NCBI GenBank assembly: GCA_041781135.1
Contig: JBHAZV010000005.1
Coordinates: 1 to 46,838, forward strand
From: JAUMXJ01 sp041781135
GTDB taxonomy: Bacteria; Bacillota; Clostridia; Peptostreptococcales; Acidaminobacteraceae
Direction: 5' to 3'
Length of the DNA stretch: 46,838 bases
Positions 24,220-31,878 of this stretch are shown piece by piece. The notes under the pieces were generated by a model. The model saw only the letters and a program-made list of their open reading frames with translations. It ran no database searches and was not told the origin of the DNA. Every line of letters starts with the position of its first letter. Within the stretch, counting starts at the first letter, position 1. Made by a program: the position numbers and the translations under genes.

Positions 24220-25658
24220 AAAAAGTCAGAGTAAGATTTGCGCCGAGCCCTACCGGATATCTTCATATCGGCGGGCTTAGAACTGCTCTTTATAATTATC
24301 TGTTCGCAAAGAAAGAAGGCGGCGTATATATTCTCAGGATTGAGGATACCGATCAGACAAGGTATGTCGAGGGTGCGATAGAGGCGCTCATAAATTCATC
24401 TGCGTGGGCGGGGGTAGTGCACGACGAGGGACCGTACATACAGTCCGAACGTCTGCCGCTTTATAAAAAGTGCGCGGAGGAACTTATAGAAAAGGGATTT
24501 GCATATTATTGTTTCTGCGACAAGGACAGGCTCGAAAAGCTCAGAGACGACCAAAAAAATGCGGGCGATACGCCTAAGTACGACGGAAAATGCAGAGATA
24601 TTCCGCTCGAAGAGGCAAGACGCCGGGTTGCCGCGGGAGAAGAGCATGTGGTGCGCCTAAAGCTCCCTGAAAATCGCGTAATAAAATTTACGGATTTGGT
24701 AAAAGGCGAGATAAGCGTCAATACGGATGATCTTGACGATCAGGTTTTGATGAAGTCCGACGGCTATCCGACGTATCACATGGCTGTCGTGGTCGACGAT
24801 AATGATATGGGGATCACTCATGTGCTGCGCGGCGACGAATGGCTGATATCGACTCCAAAGCATGTCTATCTCTACGAGGCGTTTGGTTGGGAGCAGCCTG
24901 TGTATGTACATCTGCCTGTAATACTCGGCGATGATAAAAAGAAGCTTTCCAAACGACAGGGCGATGTCGCAGTTCACGATTTTGAGCGAAAGGGTTTTCT
25001 TCCGGAGGCGCTTGTCAATTATATCGCTCTTGTTGGCTGGTCTTCAGATGACGGTTCCGAAATTATGTCCATGCAGGAGATGATCGACAAGTTTTCACTT
25101 GACAGAATTTCCCATTCCGGCGGCGTGTTCAGTATAGACAAATTGAGATGGTTTAATAATCATTATATCCGCATTGCTGATATAGAAAGGCTCTATTCAC
25201 TCTGCAAGCCGCATTTTGTCAGCGCAGGCTTCTGTACTGAGGACGAATATGAATCGAACAAGAGACGCTATGTGCTGATTATCGAGGCGCTGCGCGAGAG
25301 ACTCGGCGCTTTGAGCGACATTGCAGACTTTAAGGATTACTATACTGCCGAAAGCGTCAGCGCGTCTGATTCCGAGGCGGCGGACATTATGGAGGAGCCC
25401 GGCTCAAAGGCGGTTGTCGCTTCGCTAAAAAAAATATTGACAGACAGGGTCGCTTCGGGTGAAGCAGCGCAAATCAGCGGCGACGAGTTCAAGGCTGTCT
25501 GCAAGCAGGTCGGAGCGGAGACCTCGCAAAAGGGTAAGGGGCTTTTTATGCCTATCCGCATTGCAATTTCCGGCGAGATGCATGGACCTGACCTCGCCTC
25601 TACAGCAGAAATACTTGGAGCACGGCTTATTATTAAACGTCTTGAAAGTTGGGAATAG
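24216..25658 (+). CDS. gltX: Glutamyl-tRNA synthetase
   Basis: Class I aminoacyl-tRNA synthetase charging tRNA-Glu. The 480-residue protein has the HIGH-type signature PSPTGYLHIGG (His17), a zinc-site-like CFC...C pattern (YCFCDKD, then YDGKCRD), RGDEWLISTPKH and the KMSKS-type loop KKLSKRQGD near residue 243. A helical anticodon-binding domain follows. Whether it also charges tRNA-Gln cannot be told from sequence; Clostridia usually use GatCAB. ATG 24216 overlaps the permease stop (ATGA) with AGGAG upstream. Confidence 0.97.
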   Translation: MKKVRVRFAPSPTGYLHIGGLRTALYNYLFAKKEGGVYILRIEDTDQTRYVEGAIEALINSSAWAGVVHDEGPYIQSERLPLYKKCAEELIEKGFAYYCFCDKDRLEKLRDDQKNAGDTPKYDGKCRDIPLEEARRRVAAGEEHVVRLKLPENRVIKFTDLVKGEISVNTDDLDDQVLMKSDGYPTYHMAVVVDDNDMGITHVLRGDEWLISTPKHVYLYEAFGWEQPVYVHLPVILGDDKKKLSKRQGDVAVHDFERKGFLPEALVNYIALVGWSSDDGSEIMSMQEMIDKFSLDRISHSGGVFSIDKLRWFNNHYIRIADIERLYSLCKPHFVSAGFCTEDEYESNKRRYVLIIEALRERLGALSDIADFKDYYTAESVSASDSEAADIMEEPGSKAVVASLKKILTDRVASGEAAQISGDEFKAVCKQVGAETSQKGKGLFMPIRIAISGEMHGPDLASTAEILGARLIIKRLESWE

Positions 25659-25663
25659 TGGAT

Positions 25664-27385
25664 ATGAAAAAAACTATTGTTATACTGGTATCGGTTTTGG
25701 TGGCGCTTGCCGTGCTTGCCGTCGGGGGTGTGTTCGACAAGCTGATTTCGCTGTTCGAGGAGGTCACGACTCCTATAGCTGAACCCGCTAAAGGCATATA
25801 CTATCTTTATTCGGAGAATTTTGAAAAAGATACGGTTGGCGAAGCCGGGTATATTCGCCTCGATTATCTCAAAAATCCGCAGGTTACTTATCGGGATTTC
25901 GGTGACAGGATTTCCATACAAACCCCTTATGAGCACTATGTTATCGATGGCGAGGGCAATGTCAGCATAGGCGACATAGAAACCGGTATCGCCGTCGGCA
26001 TGAAAAAAAAGGCGGACAATTACTATCTCGAAATGGCGACGGTTCAAGACCTAAAGGGCTTCGCGGAGTTTGGAGTGTCTTCGTTCGGGAGTGGCGACTA
26101 TACGGTCTATGTAAATGATAATCACGGCTATAAAAAGGGCAGGCTACAGGCGGGCGCACCTGTATTTGCAAGCGAGGAAGATTTTGATGAATATGTTGCA
26201 AATAAAAACCGCGGTGGCAGTTCGCGCGGAAGGATCAGAGGAACTGTCGGACAGGAAGGGATAGAAGGCTACTATTACACTTTGCGCGGCGACGGGATAG
26301 ATTATGCTTTTTTCTTTTCTGATGACGCCGTGCTTACGGGCTTTGTGGATATGGATATGATAGTGGCTAAATCTGAGACGGAGCCTCGAAAAAAGGTAGA
26401 ATTTACCAGATTTGAAAATCTTCTGCTCGTCTGGGAAGCCGTTTATACCGATGCTGTCGATACGAGCGAAATCGGGGAAATGAAGGGGCTTAACGCTGTA
26501 TCGCCGACTTGGTACGCCCTCGAGGATAAAAATGGCAAATTTTCAAGCCTTGCCGATAATGAGTACATTAAATGGGCAAAACAGCGGAATTATGTTCTCT
26601 GGCCGCTTATTTCCAATCATTCTGATATCGACCTCACAAACAAATTTTTAGCTTCATACAATGGTCAGGAGGCCTTTATAAAAGGTCTTATCGACGAAGC
26701 CGTCAAGCGTGGCTACGATGGCTACAACCTCGATTTTGAATACATTTATCTCAATGACCGCGATGCATATTCTCATTTTGTAAACAGGTTCAGCTACGAA
26801 ATGAGGAAGTGGGGACTTGTTACTTCTGTCGATGTCAATGTGATGGATGGAGCCGACAACTGGTCAAAGTGCTACGATCATGAGGTGCTTGGCGCCGTTA
26901 CGGAGCTGCTTATCATAATGGCGTATGACGAGCATCATGCCACAAGCAGTGTTGCGGGTTCGGTTTCTTCGTATAATTGGGTGCGCTACAATCTCGAAAA
27001 AATAGCTGAGGTGGTCGACCCGGGCAAGATAGTTCTCGGCGTTCCGTTTTATATGCGCGTCTGGGAGACGACCGCGAGCGGAACGACTTCTGAGGTGCTC
27101 AGCATGAAAAATACGGGCGCATATCTCGAAACGCTGCCTTTTGAAATATCATGGGACGACCTCGCAAAGCAGCAGAAAGCCACCCACAGTGCGGACGGAG
27201 TTTTGACAGAGGTATGGATCGAAGATGCAGCATCGCTGACAAACAAGGTTTCGCTTGTCGGAGAGCACGGACTTGCAGGCGTTGCAGCATGGCGCAGGGG
27301 CTTTGAGAGCGACGATGTGTGGGAGGTACTCAAATTTGGTGAGCTTAATGTTACGACTAATGAAGAAGCCGATAAAGATGAATAG
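25664..27385 (+). CDS. Membrane-anchored glycoside hydrolase family 18 protein
   Basis: This 573-residue protein starts with an uncleaved-looking signal anchor (KKTIVILVSVLVALAVLAVG) and so faces outward. Residues ~45-220 form a beta-rich region of unknown fold. Residues ~260-560 are a GH18 TIM barrel with the catalytic motif D352-GYNLDFE359, where Glu359 is the proton donor. LLIIMAYDEHH and VLGVPFYMR are further GH18 strands. Relatives (YaaH/SleL type) cut peptidoglycan or chitin-like beta-1,4 N-acetylhexosamine links. The target here is unproven, but a cell-wall role fits. I take ATG 25664; a GTG at 25658 overlapping the gltX stop (TAGTG) is the alternative. Confidence 0.88.
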   Translation: MKKTIVILVSVLVALAVLAVGGVFDKLISLFEEVTTPIAEPAKGIYYLYSENFEKDTVGEAGYIRLDYLKNPQVTYRDFGDRISIQTPYEHYVIDGEGNVSIGDIETGIAVGMKKKADNYYLEMATVQDLKGFAEFGVSSFGSGDYTVYVNDNHGYKKGRLQAGAPVFASEEDFDEYVANKNRGGSSRGRIRGTVGQEGIEGYYYTLRGDGIDYAFFFSDDAVLTGFVDMDMIVAKSETEPRKKVEFTRFENLLLVWEAVYTDAVDTSEIGEMKGLNAVSPTWYALEDKNGKFSSLADNEYIKWAKQRNYVLWPLISNHSDIDLTNKFLASYNGQEAFIKGLIDEAVKRGYDGYNLDFEYIYLNDRDAYSHFVNRFSYEMRKWGLVTSVDVNVMDGADNWSKCYDHEVLGAVTELLIIMAYDEHHATSSVAGSVSSYNWVRYNLEKIAEVVDPGKIVLGVPFYMRVWETTASGTTSEVLSMKNTGAYLETLPFEISWDDLAKQQKATHSADGVLTEVWIEDAASLTNKVSLVGEHGLAGVAAWRRGFESDDVWEVLKFGELNVTTNEEADKDE

Positions 27386-27397
27386 TATTAAAAATGT

Positions 27398-27679
27398 ATG
27401 ATGAAGAATATGAAAAATATATACGGACTGGTGGTCAACCCGAAGAAAGTTTTTGGCGCTATTGCGCTTGTGATTTTCGGCGTGAGCAGTATTTTTTACG
27501 GGTTGACCGCTCTGTATATAGAACTGACTCATTTTGAAGTTAAGCTCACGGATGCGGAAATTATTGAACGCGCAAAGAAGCTCGGCATGGTCGAATTAAA
27601 GGATTATCTAAGAATAAATGGCGGTTCTGGCGCGGAATCGGGCGAAAAAAACCCCGGTTCTTCCGAAGCCGGGGAATGA
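27398..27679 (+). CDS. Single-pass membrane miniprotein
   Basis: This 93-residue protein has one membrane helix (about residues 19-41) and a short external domain, LTDAEIIERAKKLGMVELKD. A Gly/Ser-rich tail follows. The 'LTD.EII.RA..LGM' motif occurs next to a membrane helix in many short clostridial proteins annotated as MltG-like, but no lytic domain is present here. It lies 12 bases after the GH18 gene and likely shares its transcript; ribosome-binding signals are weak. Its last codons double as an intrinsic terminator for the opposite strand. Confidence 0.65.
   Translation: MMKNMKNIYGLVVNPKKVFGAIALVIFGVSSIFYGLTALYIELTHFEVKLTDAEIIERAKKLGMVELKDYLRINGGSGAESGEKNPGSSEAGE
27645..27674 (-). terminator. 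Intrinsic terminator of the minus-strand membrane protein gene, inside a plus-strand ORF
   Basis: On the minus strand CCCCGGCTTC pairs with GAACCGGGG (one bulge), followed by seven T (27645-27651). It lies within the 3' end of the convergent plus-strand miniprotein gene and shapes its Gly/Ser/Pro-rich tail. No T-run follows on the plus strand, so it acts one way. Confidence 0.85.
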
Positions 27680-27734
27680 CATATGCTTGGGTATTGTTTG
27701 TGATATCAGCAGCTAATATCTGAGGCAACAATGA

Positions 27735-28361
27735 TTATATTTTAAGCAGTGCGCTAAAAATCAGCGATACGACAATAATAAAAATTACTGTTATTGCAAG
27801 TCCTGAACATCTTCTTGTGTGTATTGCCGGCGCGCCGTCCTGGTTTATGTGGTATTTTGCTATAAGTCCGAGAACGAGATCCACAAGCGAAATTGCGAGC
27901 ATTATTATGTATGAATAGTGAAATAACGGTTTGGCGGCTGCAAGACTATCGGTAAAGAGCTTGCCGAGCTTGTCGGCATCTAATATTATGGACATCAAGT
28001 CGCCTTTTAGCGCGCCCGATGCTGTTTCTTTGATTGCAACCAGGAAGCACAACGCCACAAACAGCTTTATTATCAGGAAGTAGATTCCGTTGCCGAAGGA
28101 ACTCTCGGACAGGAACATCTTTTCTAATTGAAATACAGTTTTTTCGTATGTTTGTGTGTATTTTTTGTATGTGATGCTTGCAATATCTGAGCCGAGCAGG
28201 TTTCTAATGCTGTTTTCCTCTTCGATGAGAAGGCTCATCTGCGGGTTTCGGGCGAGCGTAAAATATCTGTCCTTTTCTTCGCGGCTGAGCCCGCTCAGGT
28301 GCAGCACATCTCCGTTTTTGAGAAACACGCTTAGCGCGTAGTAAATCGTTCTGTTATTCAC
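27735..28361 (-). CDS. Integral membrane protein of unknown function
   Basis: The 208-residue product starts at GTG 28361 with GGAGG six bases upstream; upstream in-frame codons are before the Shine-Dalgarno. A soluble N-terminal half (about residues 1-90) with a beta-strand start (NNRTIYYALSVFLKNGDVLH) is followed by three hydrophobic helices: about 95-112, 148-168 and 185-205. I do not recognise the family. It is transcribed alone, convergent to the GH18 operon and divergent from the NAD(P)HX repair gene. Confidence 0.75.
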   Translation of the reverse strand: MNNRTIYYALSVFLKNGDVLHLSGLSREEKDRYFTLARNPQMSLLIEEENSIRNLLGSDIASITYKKYTQTYEKTVFQLEKMFLSESSFGNGIYFLIIKLFVALCFLVAIKETASGALKGDLMSIILDADKLGKLFTDSLAAAKPLFHYSYIIMLAISLVDLVLGLIAKYHINQDGAPAIHTRRCSGLAITVIFIIVVSLIFSALLKI

Positions 28362-28511
28362 AAAAAACCTCCAAAAAAAATTGTAGCACAAGGCGTTGGT
28401 AAAATCAATTATTTTAGATTTTTGTGTGAATAGAATGGAAACAAGGCTTTATGCTTCACTAAAGCAAGTTGTTGTGATATTGTTTTTATGATATTTAATC
28501 GGAGGTGCAGC

Positions 28512-30065
28512 TTGATATCGGTGCTATCTGTTAAAAATATGAAAAAAAGTGATGAATATGCAATCGAACATATTGCATCAGGCCGTGAATTAATGTATCG
28601 CGCGGGCGCTGCGGTTTTTGAAATATTGAAATCGTACGAACCGCCATTTGCAATTGTCTGCGGCAGCGGCAACAATGCAGGAGACGGCTATGTCGCGGCA
28701 CTGCTGCTCTGCCGTGCCGGCATCGACTGCGCTGTATATACTCTGTCCGATAAGCGTTCGGATGACGGCGCGTTTTATTATGAGCAATGTCTGTCTGAAG
28801 GAGTGATTTTTTTGAATTTTGACAAAGCTTCGGATTTAAGGCCTTATAAAACTGTTGTCGACTGTATTTTAGGGACGGGATTTTCGGGAGAGATTCGCGG
28901 CGCTGCAAAGACTGCAATAAATGCGATAAATACCGCCGGTGCATCGGGCGCAAAGGTGGTTTCTGTCGATATAAACAGCGGACTTTGCGGCGATTCCGGG
29001 CTTTGCGCCGCGCCGAAGGGATGTGTCATTTCGGATCTTACCATCTCTATCGGCGGGTTCAAGAGCGGACATTTTTTGAATATGGCAAAAGACTGTATTG
29101 CTCAAAAAGTCAATTGCGATATAGGAATTGTCCCTGTGGAAAAACCGTACCGGCTCTTAGAGGCGGGCGATATTTCGCCGGTGTTTGCGCCGCGTAAAAA
29201 TTTTTCAAATAAGTCCACATACGGTTATGTTGCGCTTGTCGGAGGCTCTGCCAAGTACGGCGGAGCGATAAGGCTTGCACATATGGCAAATGCAGCAATG
29301 CGTTCGGGCGCCGGCGTTGCGACCGCAGCTGTGCCCGCCGGAATCGCGCCGACAGTATCGCAAAGCGTATTGGAAAGCACTGTGCTTCCGCTTTCAGATT
29401 ATGGGGGCGAGTTTCGCTTTGTCGAGGAAGAAATCAGAGTGCTTGCCGATAAATATAGAGTAATTGCATTTGGCATGGGTGCAGGTCTGGGTGACGGAGC
29501 ACGGGAAATACTCAAATATTTGCTTAGTTATTACAAGGGTACTCTGATAGTAGATGCAGATGGTTTGACGCTGCTCGCCGCTATTGGCACAGAAGCAGCA
29601 CGCCGCGCAGAATGCAATATCGTGCTTACGCCGCACTGTGGAGAGCTCTCGCGGCTTATTGGCAGGAGCTCCGATGAAATTTTGAATAACCCTGTTGAAT
29701 GCGTTCGAGAGTTTGCGAGTACGATGGTACGCACTGATGGCTCGGAGCGCGCCGTAGTTGTTTTGCTAAAAGGTGCAGCGACTGTTGTTTCGGATGGCGT
29801 GCAAGCCTACATTGTCGACGCCGGCTGCGCCGGGATGGCGACTGCAGGAAGCGGAGATGTGCTTTCGGGCGTGCTCGCAGCTGTATGCGCTAATTTCGGC
29901 CGCACAGAATCGCGGTGCAGCTTGGCACATACAGTGGCCGCAGCGGCGTATATCTGCGGAAAGGCGGGAGAGGCGGCAGAAAGAAAAGTCGGTAGTGTGA
30001 GCATGATTGCGAGCGACACGGTTGCGGAAATTTCCGGCGTGGTTAAACATCTCGCTTTGGATTAA
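28512..30065 (+). CDS. nnr: Bifunctional NAD(P)H-hydrate epimerase / ADP-dependent dehydratase
   Basis: Repairs hydrated NADH and NADPH. The 517-residue fusion has an N-terminal epimerase (YjeF_N/NnrE) with CGSGNNAGDGYVAALLL and VVDCILGTGFSGE. The C-terminal ribokinase-like dehydratase (NnrD) has LIVDADGLTLL and the phosphate loop AGMATAGSGDVLSGVLAA. Both catalytic regions look intact. The start is TTG 28512, seven bases after GGAGG. An earlier in-frame ATG (28488) precedes the Shine-Dalgarno. A GH114-like lipoprotein gene follows in 13 bases. Confidence 0.94.
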   Translation: MISVLSVKNMKKSDEYAIEHIASGRELMYRAGAAVFEILKSYEPPFAIVCGSGNNAGDGYVAALLLCRAGIDCAVYTLSDKRSDDGAFYYEQCLSEGVIFLNFDKASDLRPYKTVVDCILGTGFSGEIRGAAKTAINAINTAGASGAKVVSVDINSGLCGDSGLCAAPKGCVISDLTISIGGFKSGHFLNMAKDCIAQKVNCDIGIVPVEKPYRLLEAGDISPVFAPRKNFSNKSTYGYVALVGGSAKYGGAIRLAHMANAAMRSGAGVATAAVPAGIAPTVSQSVLESTVLPLSDYGGEFRFVEEEIRVLADKYRVIAFGMGAGLGDGAREILKYLLSYYKGTLIVDADGLTLLAAIGTEAARRAECNIVLTPHCGELSRLIGRSSDEILNNPVECVREFASTMVRTDGSERAVVVLLKGAATVVSDGVQAYIVDAGCAGMATAGSGDVLSGVLAAVCANFGRTESRCSLAHTVAAAAYICGKAGEAAERKVGSVSMIASDTVAEISGVVKHLALD

Positions 30066-30078
30066 GGCAGGGGGCAAA

Positions 30079-30909
30079 GTGTTAATTCCAAAATCTCGAA
30101 CGCTTCAGTCGATTCTAATTTTCTGTGTGTTATTGGTACTCTCTATGTTTTTATCTGGATGCGCGGCTTCTCAGCTCCATGAGTACGGGATATTTATCGG
30201 AATAAGTGCGAATCATGCAGAGCGCTTGAAGAATTATCACATTGTGGTAATAGAACCCTCGGAGTTCAGTGCGGAGCAGATCGGAGAACTGCGTAAGGCC
30301 GGAAAGCAGGTTTACGGTTACATAAATATTGGCGCTGTTGAGGAATATCGCTCTTATTATGAACGATTTTATAATATAACGCTCGGCATATATAAAAATT
30401 GGGAGGACGAGCGCTGGGTGGATGTAACTGCGCCGGAATGGCGTGATTTTTTGGTTTATGAACTCGGAAAACAGTATGCCGAAAAGGGATTGGACGGATT
30501 TTTTGCTGACAACGCCGACGTTTATTATCATTATTCAAGCGATGCCGCGTTTGACGGGCTTTGCCGGATTTTAGAAGGGCTTGGAGCCTATAATATCCCG
30601 ATTATTATAAATGGCGCGGACGTCTTTGTTTCAAAATGCATCAAAGAGGAAATAGCTGTATCGTTGTTTGAAGGAATAAATCAGGAGACGGTATTTACCC
30701 GGATCGATTTTGAAAATAATTCATATGGTATACAGCATGAGGCGGATACTCGGTATTTTCAAGAATATCTTGCAAGGGCAAGCAGCTGTGGGCTTTCTGT
30801 CTATTTGCTCGAATATTGCGCGAATGGCGAGCTTGCAAAAAAGATAGACGATTATTGCTCCGAGAATGGATTTCGTTGGTATAACGCCGAAGGAACGGAG
30901 CTTAGATGA
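30079..30909 (+). CDS. Lipoprotein with GH114-like (endo-alpha-1,4-polygalactosaminidase type) domain
   Basis: Starting at GTG 30079 (GGGGG upstream), the 276-residue protein has a lipobox ending LSGC (Cys28). The rest is one TIM-barrel-like domain with IVVIEPSEFSAEQI, VYGYINIGAVEEYRSYY, WVDVTAPEWRDF, KGLDGFFADNADVY, ALF-type IIINGADVFV and SLFEGINQETVFT. These are the conserved blocks of the GH114/TM1410 superfamily. Members cut alpha-1,4-linked galactosamine polymers such as Pel. Asp and Glu in the FFADNAD and EGINQE blocks are the likely catalytic residues. It probably acts on a surface polysaccharide. It is cotranscribed with nnr for no evident metabolic reason. Confidence 0.82.
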   Translation: MLIPKSRTLQSILIFCVLLVLSMFLSGCAASQLHEYGIFIGISANHAERLKNYHIVVIEPSEFSAEQIGELRKAGKQVYGYINIGAVEEYRSYYERFYNITLGIYKNWEDERWVDVTAPEWRDFLVYELGKQYAEKGLDGFFADNADVYYHYSSDAAFDGLCRILEGLGAYNIPIIINGADVFVSKCIKEEIAVSLFEGINQETVFTRIDFENNSYGIQHEADTRYFQEYLARASSCGLSVYLLEYCANGELAKKIDDYCSENGFRWYNAEGTELR

Positions 30910-31011
30910 ATTTCAAGGCTACGCTTGCGTCGGCTGTCTTTCGGGCACTATCACCTCAGGGAATTTCCGAGGCACGGCAAGAAATAAGCAAATTATTTTT
31001 GAATAATACTC

Positions 31012-31040
31012 TTCAAAAATATGCGGAAGTATGCTAAAAT
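31012..31040 (+). promoter_or_regulatory. Sigma-A promoter of the riboswitch-mntP transcript
   Basis: TTCAAA (31012-31017), 17 bases, TAAAAT (31035-31040). The predicted start near 31047 falls just before the first conserved bases of the riboswitch. Confidence 0.8.
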
Positions 31041-31046
31041 AGCTGT

Positions 31047-31157
31047 ATTAAGGGAGTAGTCGGCACATATGTGTGATAGCGTCAACATACTGACAATAGT
31101 CTGGCGTTATCTTGAATGACGAGACTTATCTGTTTTTGCAGGTGGGTCTCGTTTTTT
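31047..31157 (+). ncRNA. yybP-ykoY manganese riboswitch with terminator
   Basis: The leader of mntP shows the hallmarks of the yybP-ykoY class: AAGGGAGTAG near the 5' end, GCGTCAACAT in the first arm and GACGAGACTTAT closing the second. The last element is also the 5' arm of a 13-bp terminator (31120-31132 with 31139-31151, four G-T pairs) followed by six T. Aptamer and terminator are therefore mutually exclusive. Mn2+ binding should stabilise the aptamer and let transcription continue into the exporter, as known for E. coli and Lactococcus members. Confidence 0.88.
31120..31157 (+). terminator. Riboswitch expression-platform terminator
   Basis: CGAGACTTATCTG and CAGGTGGGTCTCG pair over 13 bp around a six-base loop, then TTTTTT. 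Its 5' arm overlaps the conserved 3' end of the Mn2+ aptamer, so it is conditional. The mntP start lies 24 bases downstream. Confidence 0.88.
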
Positions 31158-31180
31158 ATGAGTGCCGTAAAGAGGGGATT

Positions 31181-31738
31181 ATGCGAATTTATGAGCTTTT
31201 TGCAATCGCTGTGGGCGTATCGATGGATGCGTTTGCTGTAGCGATATGCAAGGGGATGTCTGTAAAAACGGTTGGTCGAAGGCATTTTATTGTGACCGGA
31301 GCATGGTTTGGCGGATTTCAGGCTTTGATGCCATTAATTGGATTTTTGCTTGGCGTGGGTTTCAAAAATGTGGTCGAGAGCTGGGATCACTGGCTTTCGT
31401 TTGTGCTGCTCAGCGCGATAGGCATACGCATGATGAAAGAATCTCGCTGCGGCGTTGACAGCCTGAATGATTCTTTTTCGCCGAAGGTAATGTTCCCGCT
31501 TGCGGTCGCTAACAGCATAGATGCGCTCGCCGTTGGGGTGTCGTTTGCGTTTCTCAATGTCCAAATAGTGCCGGCTGTGCTGCTGATAGGCGCAACCACA
31601 TTTATTTTTTCGGGCGCCGGAGTGAGTATAGGGAATAAATTCGGAGCAAAATTCAAATCAAAGGCGGAGGTAGTCGGCGGAGCGATTCTCATATTGATCG
31701 GTACGATGATTTTGCTTGAACATACCGGAGTGATTTAG
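31181..31738 (+). CDS. mntP: Manganese efflux pump MntP
   Basis: Exports excess Mn2+ across the membrane. The 185-residue protein has six predicted helices in two three-helix repeats. Repeat one has the conserved acidic motif AVGVSMDAFAVAICKG and repeat two has AVANSIDALAVGVSFA, each placing an Asp in the membrane. ATG 31181 has AGAGGGG. A longer frame starting at 31112 lies inside the riboswitch and is wrong. Expression is governed by the yybP-ykoY riboswitch just upstream. Confidence 0.95.
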   Translation: MRIYELFAIAVGVSMDAFAVAICKGMSVKTVGRRHFIVTGAWFGGFQALMPLIGFLLGVGFKNVVESWDHWLSFVLLSAIGIRMMKESRCGVDSLNDSFSPKVMFPLAVANSIDALAVGVSFAFLNVQIVPAVLLIGATTFIFSGAGVSIGNKFGAKFKSKAEVVGGAILILIGTMILLEHTGVI

Positions 31739-31785
31739 GTGTTTCTATGTTACAATTCTAAAAGGAGTTGGACAAGATTTTGTTA

Positions 31786-31813
31786 TTTACATAAGATATA
31801 GCTGTGTTATTAT
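31786..31813 (+). promoter_or_regulatory. Putative promoter of the ABC transporter gene
   Basis: TTTACA (31786-31791), 16 bases, TATTAT (31808-31813). The leader then runs about 60 bases to a strong AAAGGAGG before the start at 31879. Confidence 0.6.
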
Positions 31814-31878
31814 AAGCGCGCAGGTGATGGTTTGTGAAACTAATAAAAAACCGTTGCAATTACTGTAAAGGAGGATGT

